NCBI GenBank assembly: GCA_016928525.1
Contig: JAFGKO010000272.1
Span: 1 to 8,147, forward strand
DNA from: Anaerolineales bacterium
GTDB taxonomy: Bacteria; Chloroflexota; Anaerolineae; Anaerolineales; Villigracilaceae
Direction of reading: 5' to 3'
Length of the DNA stretch: 8,147 bases
Below the pieces are notes generated by a model, which saw only the letters and a list, made by a program, of their open reading frames with translations, was not told the DNA's origin and did no database searches. This document shows, piece after piece, positions 1 to 5,861 of the stretch (its first letter is position 1; every line of letters starts with the position of its first letter). Made by a program: the position numbers and the translations under genes.

Positions 1-491
1 AGCACCTGGAATTCGTCGTAGAACTTGACCTCATTCTTCAGACACTGCTGGTACAGGGTTTGCAGGATCATGTGCCCCGTGCGGTCGGCGGCGTAACAGG
101 CGCGGCGGACGGGTTTGCCAGTTTCATTGTTGGTGTGGCCGCCGAAGGGTCGCTGTGCGATGCGGCCTTCAGGCGTGCGATCGAATGGCAGGCCCATGTG
201 CTCGAGTTCGTACACAGCCGAGACCGCCTCCTCGCACATGAATTCGATGGCATCCTGGTCGCCCAGATAGTCCGAACCTTTGACCGTGTCATAGGTGTGC
301 CATTCGGGATGGTCTTCTTCGTAATTGCCGAGGGCTGCGCCGATGCCGCCCTGTGCCGTGCCGGTGTGTGAGCGCGTGGGATACAGTTTGCTGATGACGG
401 CGGTTTTGGCCGTTTTGGAGGCATACAGTCCGGCCATCAGGCCAGCGCCGCCCGCGCCAACGACCACGACTTCAAATTGATGAGTATTCAT
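1..491 (-). CDS. sdhA: Succinate dehydrogenase flavoprotein subunit SdhA, N-terminal part (runs off left edge)
   Basis: The first 163 residues of the FAD-binding subunit that oxidises succinate to fumarate in the TCA cycle and complex II. Reading from the ATG at 491, the protein opens with a dinucleotide-binding strand and the GAGGAG loop (residues 12-17). It continues into a TRSHT..AQGG motif whose His42 is the expected covalent FAD attachment site, then a GGI-GAALGN stretch. Further on are R-PFGGH (about 113-118) and the C-Y-AADRTGH segment typical of SdhA/FrdA. The start lies 10 bp after the sdhD stop, behind a modest AGGA Shine-Dalgarno. About 400 more residues, and probably sdhB, lie beyond the left edge. 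The SdhA/FrdA family is certain. Dehydrogenase rather than fumarate reductase is inferred from the adjacent two-gene SdhC/SdhD anchor. Confidence 0.96.
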   Translation of the reverse strand, partial: MNTHQFEVVVVGAGGAGLMAGLYASKTAKTAVISKLYPTRSHTGTAQGGIGAALGNYEEDHPEWHTYDTVKGSDYLGDQDAIEFMCEEAVSAVYELEHMGLPFDRTPEGRIAQRPFGGHTNNETGKPVRRACYAADRTGHMILQTLYQQCLKNEVKFYDEFQV

Positions 492-501
492 TGACACCGT
501 C

Positions 502-933
502 CTATGAAGTCCAGATGACGTAGATTCCGATCACCCACATAATCGGCAAGATAATAGCGATCAAGATGCGGAAGAACAAACGAACCCGGGGTTGCGCAAA
601 ATAATCGTCCAGTACACTAAGCACACCATGGAGACCATGTGATCCGGCCACTAACACCATTAAGATGGCGACTACTTTCCAGAAAGGTGTCGCCCAGGGA
701 TCGAGATCGGGCACGTTTGTGCTCTGCACATGGGTATAGTTGGGAGTGAATGCCCAGCGCAGCACGTCTGCCAGGTTCATCTGAGTGCGCGCCCCCATGA
801 TCAAGGCGCCGACAACCCCAGTCAGTAGTAATACATACATGGCGAGAGCTGACAGGCGTGTGAAGAGCCACATCAGGGTCTCAAAATTGAGACCGCGTTT
901 TGTGAGAGGCAGGCTTCTCGATTTTGTCGCCAT
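502..933 (-). CDS. sdhD: Succinate dehydrogenase membrane anchor subunit SdhD
   Basis: A 143-residue hydrophobic subunit with three predicted membrane helices (about 27-47, 85-105 and 118-141). It anchors SdhAB and helps bind haem b and quinone. The segment from His99 to Tyr111 aligns without gaps with the E. coli SdhD motif that ends in Asp-Tyr. That makes His99 the likely haem b ligand (E. coli His71) and Tyr111 the likely quinone-site tyrosine (E. coli Tyr83). The gene starts 1 bp after the sdhC stop, and its GGAGG ribosome site lies inside the last codons of sdhC, so translation is probably coupled. Length and topology are normal for the family. SdhC and SdhD are distinguished here by these motifs and by order. 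Confidence 0.9.
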   Translation of the reverse strand: MATKSRSLPLTKRGLNFETLMWLFTRLSALAMYVLLLTGVVGALIMGARTQMNLADVLRWAFTPNYTHVQSTNVPDLDPWATPFWKVVAILMVLVAGSHGLHGVLSVLDDYFAQPRVRLFFRILIAIILPIMWVIGIYVIWTS

Positions 934-934
934 C

Positions 935-1309
935 CTAACCTCCTAACGCAGTACGGATAATGACGATAACAGCCAGGCCGAAGACAGGCAGGAAGACAAC
1001 CCATTCTATCCAGATAGCTTCGCGATCGAACTCAAACAATCTCGGCCAGAGATCCAGGATGGTGATGCGCAGTCCGTTGATGCCATGGAACAGCGCACAA
1101 AAAATGACGAGAATCTGAAACCACCAGGATTCGTAGATGTCGTTCGCAAATTGTCCTAAGTCGCCTCCAAGAAAGGAGGCTAGAATATGAGTGGTTACGA
1201 ATAAGACAATGCCCAGTCCACTAATACGATGTAAAAGCCAGGCAGTCTGTGGACCTCCCCCCTGGTAGCGCAATCCCTGGATCACGCCAACGTTGCGTTC
1301 ACGAGCCAT
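935..1309 (-). CDS. sdhC: Succinate dehydrogenase cytochrome b556 subunit SdhC
   Basis: The first gene of the leftward sdh operon: 124 residues with three membrane helices (about 24-46, 63-85 and 100-121). It carries the family signature HRISG (residues 27-31) ahead of helix 1. A His-x3-GLR-x4-Asp motif begins at His75, matching the E. coli SdhC haem ligand His84. With His99 of SdhD this gives one bis-His haem b. Arg28 matches the quinone-site Arg31 of E. coli, while the Ser27 position appears to be Trp24. The start at 1309 is chosen because AGGAGG (1315-1320) lies 5 nt upstream. The frame is open back to a GTG at 1354, but the 15 extra residues would overlap the ribosome site and the palindromic promoter region. 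Confidence 0.92.
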   Translation of the reverse strand: MARERNVGVIQGLRYQGGGPQTAWLLHRISGLGIVLFVTTHILASFLGGDLGQFANDIYESWWFQILVIFCALFHGINGLRITILDLWPRLFEFDREAIWIEWVVFLPVFGLAVIVIIRTALGG

Positions 1310-1314
1310 ACATG

Positions 1315-1320
1315 CCTCCT
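1315..1320 (-). promoter_or_regulatory. Ribosome binding site deciding the sdhC start
   Basis: A perfect AGGAGG on the minus strand, 5 nt before the ATG at 1309. It excludes the longer frame that begins with GTG at 1354. Confidence 0.85.
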
Positions 1321-1343
1321 GCAATGAGTGTAAGCAATGCAAA

Positions 1344-1354
1344 GTGATTATCAC
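1344..1354 (-). promoter_or_regulatory. Palindrome overlapping a putative extended -10 box of the sdh operon
   Basis: GTGATTATCAC is a perfect 5+1+5 palindrome 35-45 bp upstream of sdhC. Read leftwards it contains TGTGATAAT, an extended -10 (TGn plus GATAAT at 1352-1347). No good -35 hexamer was found at 17 nt. A dyad over the -10 could be an operator. This is a visual call only; no regulator family is assigned. Confidence 0.4.
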
Positions 1355-1435
1355 ACGGACAAGAAACAGTAGAAAGTGACAATTATCCTAGTTATTTCGT
1401 TTCAGACTTCCTCTAAAAAAGCGGTCATAGACCCT

Positions 1436-1456
1436 TATAATCCAATTTGTTGGATT
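1436..1456 (+). promoter_or_regulatory. TATAAT box overlapping an AATCCAA-TTTG-TTGGATT dyad, candidate bc-operon promoter/operator
   Basis: A consensus TATAAT lies at 1436-1441 on the plus strand, about 118 bp upstream of the Rieske start. It runs straight into a perfect dyad with 7-bp arms (1439-1445 and 1450-1456) around a 4-nt spacer. The position, over the -10 and probable start point, suits a repressor site. The -35 region (near 1413-1418) is weak, so the promoter may need an activator or be false. The rest of 1310-1558 is AT-rich and holds no gene on either strand. Confidence 0.4.
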
Positions 1457-1547
1457 GTGCCAAGTCCGCCTTTGTTATTCTAATCGAAAAACCTTAACTT
1501 AATGTAGAATAGAGATAGTTTGTGCACGTAATCACAGGACTTCATCC

Positions 1548-1553
1548 AGGAGG
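1548..1553 (+). promoter_or_regulatory. Ribosome binding site deciding the Rieske gene start
   Basis: AGGAGG ends 5 nt before the ATG at 1559. It favours this ATG over the in-frame GTG at 1553, which overlaps the ribosome site itself. Confidence 0.85.
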
Positions 1554-1558
1554 TGTGC

Positions 1559-2065
1559 ATGTCTGGTTCTAACCGGCTCAGCCGCAGGGATTTTATCAAG
1601 GCGACGACCGGTGTTGTAGGGGGCATCATTGGCGCTGTATTGGGAATCCCGGCTATTGGATATTTGATCGCTCCGGCGCTACGGGAGGATAAGGCTGGAG
1701 CACCCGTTGCGATTGGCAAATTGGAGGATATTCCGGTTGGCCAGTTCCACCCCTTTTCCTTCACCCTTACCAAGGTCAACGGCTGGGAGCGGACTGCCAG
1801 CAACTATGGCGGTTACCTCCTGCGCAAGTCCGAATCTCCCGATGACATTCTCGTGCTGTCCAGCCGCTGCACGCATCTTTCCTGCACCGTAAACTGGAAC
1901 GAGGCAACCCAGAAGTTTACCTGTCCCTGTCACGATGCTAGCTTTGATGCGGAAGGCAAAGTGCTGGATGGCCCGCCGCCCGAGCCGCTCGGTCACTTCG
2001 AATATAGCGTGGATGCTGAAGGCGTTATCACCATCGTCCCGGTTGAGTTGGCGTCGGAGGCCTGA
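1559..2065 (+). CDS. petC: Rieske 2Fe-2S protein of the quinol:cytochrome c oxidoreductase (qcrA/petC type)
   Basis: A 168-residue Rieske iron-sulfur subunit, the first electron acceptor from quinol at the outer (p) side of the membrane. The N-terminus has a twin-arginine motif (SRRDFIK, residues 8-14) followed by a hydrophobic helix (about 18-41) that serves as Tat signal anchor. The cluster ligands are plain: CTHLSC (104-109, ligands Cys104 and His106) and CPCH (122-125, ligands Cys122 and His125), with Cys109 and Cys124 as the likely disulfide. A proline loop, GPPPEPL (138-144), follows. After the second box the sequence is DASF instead of the usual GSxY, so the potential-raising Ser and Tyr are replaced by Ala127 and Phe129. 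It is first in an operon with cytochrome b, whose ATG is 2 bp beyond its stop. Confidence 0.95.
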   Translation: MSGSNRLSRRDFIKATTGVVGGIIGAVLGIPAIGYLIAPALREDKAGAPVAIGKLEDIPVGQFHPFSFTLTKVNGWERTASNYGGYLLRKSESPDDILVLSSRCTHLSCTVNWNEATQKFTCPCHDASFDAEGKVLDGPPPEPLGHFEYSVDAEGVITIVPVELASEA

Positions 2066-2067
2066 CC

Positions 2068-2727
2068 ATGTGGAAAAAAGTCTACGAATGGCTGGATGAA
2101 CGCCTCGACTTGCAGGGCATGTACAAGAACCTGCTCGACCGCCCGGAACCGGAGGGCAATTGGTGGAACACCCTCGGTTCCGCTAGCCTGTTCCTGTTCG
2201 TGATGCAGGGCCTGACCGGTATCTTTTTAACAGTTTATTACACCCCCTCCCCTGACCACGCTTACGACTCTATTCAATACATTATGAATGACTTGGCCTT
2301 CGGCTGGCTGATCCGTGGGATGCACCATTGGGGTTCCAGCCTGATGGTGCTGGTCGTCTTCATCCATATGATCCGGGTGTTCGTCACCGCTTCCTACAAG
2401 TATCCGCGTGAACTCACCTGGCTGGTGGGTGTCGGCCTGCTCTTGCTGACGGTAGGTATGGGTTTTACCGGTTACCTGTTGCCCTGGCACCAGCAGGCTT
2501 ACTGGGCCACCACGGTCGGCACGCAGATTGCGGGCAGTGTACCCTTTATCGGTGACTTCATCCTGAAGGCCTTGCGCGGCGGCCCGGATTTGAGCGCCCT
2601 GACCCTGCAACGCTTTTTCTCCGCACATATCTGGATGCTGCCCGGCATGTTAGCTGCTCTCATTGGCGTGCACTTGTATCTGATCATCAAACACGGCGAA
2701 TCCCACTTCCCGGACAAGGACGACTAA
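2068..2727 (+). CDS. petB: Cytochrome b, b6-like N-terminal half (qcrB/petB type)
   Basis: A 219-residue four-helix cytochrome b carrying both b haems and most of the quinol reduction/oxidation scaffold. Haem ligand candidates are His86/His187 and His100/His202. The spacing, 13 residues between the first pair and 14 between the second, is that of the b6/Bacillus type. Helices lie at about 36-58, 88-108, 118-138 and 185-207. A Pro-Trp after helix C (139-140) is followed by His141 where many homologues have Asp or Gly. The residue aligned with the haem c_i-binding Cys35 of cytochrome b6 is Thr35, so covalent haem c_i is not expected. GGAGG at 2056-2060, inside the Rieske gene, serves as ribosome site with a 7-nt gap. 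The split b gene implies that subunit IV comes from the next gene. Confidence 0.95.
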   Translation: MWKKVYEWLDERLDLQGMYKNLLDRPEPEGNWWNTLGSASLFLFVMQGLTGIFLTVYYTPSPDHAYDSIQYIMNDLAFGWLIRGMHHWGSSLMVLVVFIHMIRVFVTASYKYPRELTWLVGVGLLLLTVGMGFTGYLLPWHQQAYWATTVGTQIAGSVPFIGDFILKALRGGPDLSALTLQRFFSAHIWMLPGMLAALIGVHLYLIIKHGESHFPDKDD

Positions 2728-2792
2728 TCCACGAAGACCACAAACAAACACGAAGGAAAAAGAAAAATTCGTGAGTTCGTGTCCTTTGTGGA
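2728..2792. repeat. Imperfect inverted-repeat element between the two cytochrome b genes
   Basis: The spacer begins right after the petB stop with TCCACGAAG and ends with CTTTGTGGA, the inverted copy with one mismatch. Further inward both arms carry CACGAA/CACAAA words on the left and TTCGTG words on the right, separated by an A-rich centre (about 2755-2768). As RNA it would form an imperfect hairpin between the two halves of cytochrome b. The ribosome site of the next gene starts 2 nt after it. It resembles short intergenic palindromic elements dispersed in some bacterial genomes. That is an impression, not a database result. Confidence 0.6.
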
Positions 2793-2793
2793 T

Positions 2794-2800
2794 AAAGGAG
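2794..2800 (+). promoter_or_regulatory. Ribosome binding site deciding the subunit IV/cytochrome c start
   Basis: AAAGGAG lies 6 nt before the ATG at 2807. The frame is open upstream to a GTG at 2771, but that start lies inside the inverted repeat and has no ribosome site. Confidence 0.8.
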
Positions 2801-2806
2801 TTCGTA

Positions 2807-4210
2807 ATGAACGAAGAGACCAAGAAAAAGATCAACGCAAAATACGAGCGCGAACTAAGCAACGGCGAGCGCTTCTGGCCTGACAGTATCTTCAAAGATG
2901 TCATTGTGGCGCTTGGCTTTTTTGTACTACTCCTTGTGCTTGCCACTTTTATTGGCGTGCACGACACGCCCAAGGCCGACCCCAGCGATACCTCTTACGT
3001 ACCGCGCCCGGAGTGGTACTTCCTGTTCCTGTTCAAATTCCTGGCGCTCTACGGCCAGATCCCCGTGTTGGGTAAGATCGAGTTCATCGCTGCCGTCATC
3101 ATCCCGGTCATCGCTATTGGCGTGCTGACCCTGTTACCTTTCCTTGAAAAATCCCCTTATCGATACTACGGCAAGCGTGTCTTGCCGATCAGCGTGATGG
3201 CTATCTTCGTTGTCAGCATGGTCACCCTGACCTGGATATCTGACATCCCCACCACTTCCGGTGAAGAGGGCCTATACCTGGCTGGCATCCTGCAGACTAT
3301 CGGTGGATTGGTCGTACCCGGCCTGGCCTTCCTGCTGCTGTTCATTATGGCCTTTACGATGAAGGACAAGGCCAAGCAGGCTATGACCTGGACAGCTGTG
3401 ATCGCCTCGGTTCTGATGGTTGCCTTCACCGGTGGAACGCTTCTCGCCGCCCCCGAAATTGAAACCGTTGAAGAAGAAATTCCCGTCACCCTGGCAGACC
3501 GCATCGTCGCGGGCCAGGACTTGTATTCTCTGCACTGCGTCGAGTGTCATGGTGACGATGGTTCTGTGGTTGTCATCGAAGGCGTGGAAGGACTGGAGGG
3601 AGAAGAGATTACACCCATCAACAGCAAAGATGTGCTCTATACGCTGACCGATTCAGCCATGGTAGAGGTTATTTCATACGGACGTCCCAATTACGGCATG
3701 AATCCCTTCGGGTTAGCCCATGGCGGCGAGCTGACCCGCAACCAAATCGACTACATGGTCACCTTCATGCGTTATGCCTGGGACGACCGCTTCGAAATGC
3801 CGCCCATCAGGCCGCTCTTCCCGGCCCTGGCCGAAGGCGAAGTGCCTTCGTACGATGTCCACATTGCGCCGATTACCAAGCGCTACTGTATCTCCTGTCA
3901 CCGCGCTGGCAAAGACAATAACGACTTCCTGATGACCAGCTACGAAGAGATGTTGACCACCGGTGAAAATGCGGACTTCAACATCATCGCAGGGGACATG
4001 AATTCCTACCTGTTGCAAACCATCCAGGAGATCCCTATCCTGGACGAGAACGGTGAGGAAGTCATCGGCGTCATGCCGCCGAGTTCTGTGCTCAAACCGA
4101 ATGTTGTTGATGTCTGGATGCGCTGGATCATGAACGGCATGCCGCAAACGGCGGAAGAGGCCGCGGCGCTTTCACCAACGCCTGCCCCTGAAGCGACTGA
4201 AACGCCGTAA
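2807..4210 (+). CDS. Cytochrome b subunit IV (petD-like) fused to a di-haem cytochrome c (extended qcrC type)
   Basis: A 467-residue fusion that completes the quinol oxidase site and carries electrons onward. Residues 1-30 are a charged cytoplasmic lead. Helices are predicted at about 31-51, 91-113, 125-145, 158-184 and 193-214. The Qo-site PEWY motif sits at 68-71 on the outer side after helix 1. Subunit IV normally has three helices, so two are extra; with five, the C-terminus still lands outside. Haem domain 1 has CVECH (244-248) after a G-x2-LY lead, with Met298 a possible axial ligand. Haem domain 2 has CISCH (361-365), then a TSYEEMLTTG segment, MPPS (Met423 candidate) and WIMNGMP, like the short cytochrome c modules of planctomycete-type proteins. 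The tail is Thr/Pro-rich. Bacillus QcrC has the same fusion but one haem. The gene closes the operon. Confidence 0.93.
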   Translation: MNEETKKKINAKYERELSNGERFWPDSIFKDVIVALGFFVLLLVLATFIGVHDTPKADPSDTSYVPRPEWYFLFLFKFLALYGQIPVLGKIEFIAAVIIPVIAIGVLTLLPFLEKSPYRYYGKRVLPISVMAIFVVSMVTLTWISDIPTTSGEEGLYLAGILQTIGGLVVPGLAFLLLFIMAFTMKDKAKQAMTWTAVIASVLMVAFTGGTLLAAPEIETVEEEIPVTLADRIVAGQDLYSLHCVECHGDDGSVVVIEGVEGLEGEEITPINSKDVLYTLTDSAMVEVISYGRPNYGMNPFGLAHGGELTRNQIDYMVTFMRYAWDDRFEMPPIRPLFPALAEGEVPSYDVHIAPITKRYCISCHRAGKDNNDFLMTSYEEMLTTGENADFNIIAGDMNSYLLQTIQEIPILDENGEEVIGVMPPSSVLKPNVVDVWMRWIMNGMPQTAEEAAALSPTPAPEATETP

Positions 4211-4228
4211 CTTGAAAAAAACGAATCA

Positions 4229-4260
4229 AAAAAGGTCATCCTGAACAGGATGGCCTTTTT
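4229..4260 (+). terminator. Intrinsic terminator of the Rieske/cytochrome b operon, possibly bidirectional
   Basis: An AAAAAGGTCATCCT arm pairs with AGGATGGCCTTTTT (one G-T wobble) around a GAAC loop, giving a 14-bp stem that ends in five T. It lies 18 bp after the stop. The A tract on the left arm gives T-rich sequence in the other direction, so it may also end leftward transcripts from the surface-protein gene. Confidence 0.92.
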
Positions 4261-4490
4261 GCTTTAATTTTTCAGACAAGATCCAAGACAAAAAAACAGT
4301 AACCCCTTATCCTTACGAGGACGATGCAGGGATGGTACAGATTTGCTGCTTCTTGCAAAAAATACTCGAATTTTCTTGTCTTGATTACCCGCACATCTTG
4401 GAACCTTGGTTCAAATATTTACGCAGTACTCTGTAAAAGGTTCGAGGTAGGCGAATGGCCTGCCCTGAAAACCCATTTGCGAAAATCTAT
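4261..4490. other. Convergent intergenic stretch without a recognised gene
   Basis: About 230 bp between the convergent operons. Only weak dyads are visible: GAACC-TT-GGTTC near 4401-4412, and GGTAGGC/GCCTGCC flanking about 4447-4465, with neither followed by a T tract on either strand. No tRNA, no ribosome site with an open frame, and no clear second terminator was seen. The short plus-strand frame beginning at 4455 runs antisense into the surface-protein gene and is not supported. Confidence 0.5.
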
Positions 4491-5861
4491 TTACGGGTAA
4501 TACGGTTGGATGGAGTCCAAAGTGAGGCCGTCACCATCACCGTAATCTCCACTGCCGGGTGGGATTTCGGGCGCGGTGATACGGATCCAGGGGTAAGTTG
4601 TTCCTGCTGGACTTCCAGTGATGGCGTCAATATCGATGGTTACACCGGAGTAGATAGTGGGTGCACTGGGTGAAGCATATAAGATTGCGCTTGCCGGGTT
4701 GAAAGCATAATTGTCAATTTCGGGAGGGGGGACGGCTGGGTTATTAGTATCTACATTAGTATTAGTGTCTGGAATGCCGTCACCCCAAAAGAAGACGGTA
4801 AACCAGGTGAATCCATCAGTGCTGATTTCGACTTGAACCCAGTCCATGAGGACTTGGTCGGGAGCAAACATGTATTCAAAATAGACAAAATCATATGTTG
4901 TGTCATTGCCGTCGGCTGTGATTGGTGTGGGCAGGAGATAGGTAACCGGGACTCCATCGCCTGGGCTGAAATAACCACCATCTGGCGGGCCAAAGTTTGG
5001 CCCTGCGGATTGTGTATTAGTATCGATTGCGGAGTTGTTGGTCGTATCCGAGTCGTTAAAGCCTGCCCCACCAGGTATGACCAGGTTGGTAGTATTGGAT
5101 AAATCTCCGGTGGTTCCAGGATCCACAACGCCTTGAATTGTAACTGTGATCGTTTCACCCACGCTCAGGGAAGCGCCATTGAAAGCCACATTTTGCCCAG
5201 AAGTGTTATTCGCGCCGCAACTGTCATTGACTGCATCGCTCGGCGTGCAGGTGATGGCCAGCCCAGTGATGGCCGCTGGGACTGAGTCCGTGATGTTGAA
5301 TCCATCGGCAGCGTCAGGTCCGGCGTTGTTCACCAAGAGAGTATATCTGATCCCTGCGCCCGGTGTATATACCCCGTTACCATCATCCTTTGTAATGCCA
5401 AGATCTGCACTTGGGACTGGGGGAGGCGGCGGTGGGGGCGGTGGCGGAGGAGATGTAGGCGGTGGCGGAGGCGGTAAGACAATAGCGGTGGGAGGCGGAA
5501 CGGGAGTTGGGTTGTCGGTTGGGATGATTGTGGTGGGCTGCGGTTGAAGCGTGGGTACTTTTGTCGGTATGATGATGATACGGGTTGGGATGATCGCGTT
5601 CGGGGTGAGGAAAAGGTCCCCCCAGACAGGTTGAGTCAGGATATTGGGATTGACGGGCTCCATCAATTCTGGGTTGGTTTTTGCTGCAAAGTCGACATCG
5701 GGATCCAGGCTGGAGCCCATGTCAGCAACCAGGGTCCAGGAAGGAACGAGCTTTATGGCTTGCTGCCCGGTGAGAAACATGCAAAGAACGCCCAGTGGCA
5801 CAATCAGCAGGATGAGCAGAAGGTCCCTACGAGGTTCTTCCCGTTCTTTACGTTCTGTCAT
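4491..5861 (-). CDS. Membrane-anchored surface protein: polyproline linker, DUF11 domain and acidic C-terminal domain
   Basis: A 456-residue protein with no enzymatic motif. A charged N-terminus (TERKEREEPRR) precedes one membrane helix (about 13-32), a signal anchor that leaves the rest outside. Residues 85-150 are a Pro/Thr-rich spacer ending in long proline runs (130-135 and 138-148). Residues 151-280 match the DUF11 pattern: ADLGITK start, YTPG, then a V-NNAGPDAA-G segment followed by TDSVP. Cys205 and Cys215 could form a disulfide. Residues 285-456 form a second, Asp/Asn/Gly-rich domain (STDG-x-W, WGDG-x-PDTNTNVDTN, GDGDGLTLDSI) that I cannot name; it looks like an extracellular, perhaps calcium-binding, beta-sandwich. 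Its ATG overlaps the kinase stop as ATGA with no strong ribosome site, so it is probably translated by coupling. A role in adhesion or in sensing with the kinase is inference. Confidence 0.85.
   Translation of the reverse strand: MTERKEREEPRRDLLLILLIVPLGVLCMFLTGQQAIKLVPSWTLVADMGSSLDPDVDFAAKTNPELMEPVNPNILTQPVWGDLFLTPNAIIPTRIIIIPTKVPTLQPQPTTIIPTDNPTPVPPPTAIVLPPPPPPTSPPPPPPPPPPPVPSADLGITKDDGNGVYTPGAGIRYTLLVNNAGPDAADGFNITDSVPAAITGLAITCTPSDAVNDSCGANNTSGQNVAFNGASLSVGETITVTIQGVVDPGTTGDLSNTTNLVIPGGAGFNDSDTTNNSAIDTNTQSAGPNFGPPDGGYFSPGDGVPVTYLLPTPITADGNDTTYDFVYFEYMFAPDQVLMDWVQVEISTDGFTWFTVFFWGDGIPDTNTNVDTNNPAVPPPEIDNYAFNPASAILYASPSAPTIYSGVTIDIDAITGSPAGTTYPWIRITAPEIPPGSGDYGDGDGLTLDSIQPYYP
5413..5474 (+). 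repeat. G-rich low-complexity tract encoding the polyproline linker (on the minus strand)
   Basis: About 62 bp of nearly pure GGN triplets with many G3-G5 runs on the plus strand, which is the template for the surface-protein gene. It encodes the proline runs at residues 130-150. It is a candidate G-quadruplex and a slippage-prone tract. On the protein side such proline runs usually need EF-P for smooth translation. Confidence 0.7.

Noticed and set aside
60..424. Overlapping frames on both strands at the left edge
   Set aside because: Both lie inside the clearly conserved SdhA reading frame, which is open to the window edge.
1310..1354. Longer SdhC starting at the GTG at 1354
   Set aside because: The extra 15 residues are coded by the ribosome site and promoter-like palindrome. 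AGGAGG sits 5 nt before the ATG at 1309.
2227..2628. 133-residue minus-strand frame
   Set aside because: Antisense shadow of cytochrome b, His/Gln/Gly-rich by reverse-complement bias.
2771..2806. Extended subunit IV/cytochrome c start at the GTG at 2771
   Set aside because: It lies inside the inverted repeat with no ribosome site, while AAAGGAG precedes the ATG at 2807.
3713..4147. 144-residue minus-strand frame
   Set aside because: Antisense shadow of the di-haem cytochrome domain. Composition follows the real gene and there is no ribosome site or family resemblance.
4447..4465. GGTAGGC/GCCTGCC dyad as terminator for the surface-protein gene
   Set aside because: On the minus strand the stem has an A-C mismatch and is not followed by a T tract. 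The strong stem at 4229-4260 is the better candidate.
5146..5547. Plus-strand frame with a long glycine run
   Set aside because: The glycine run is the reverse complement of the proline codons of the surface protein. No independent start signal.
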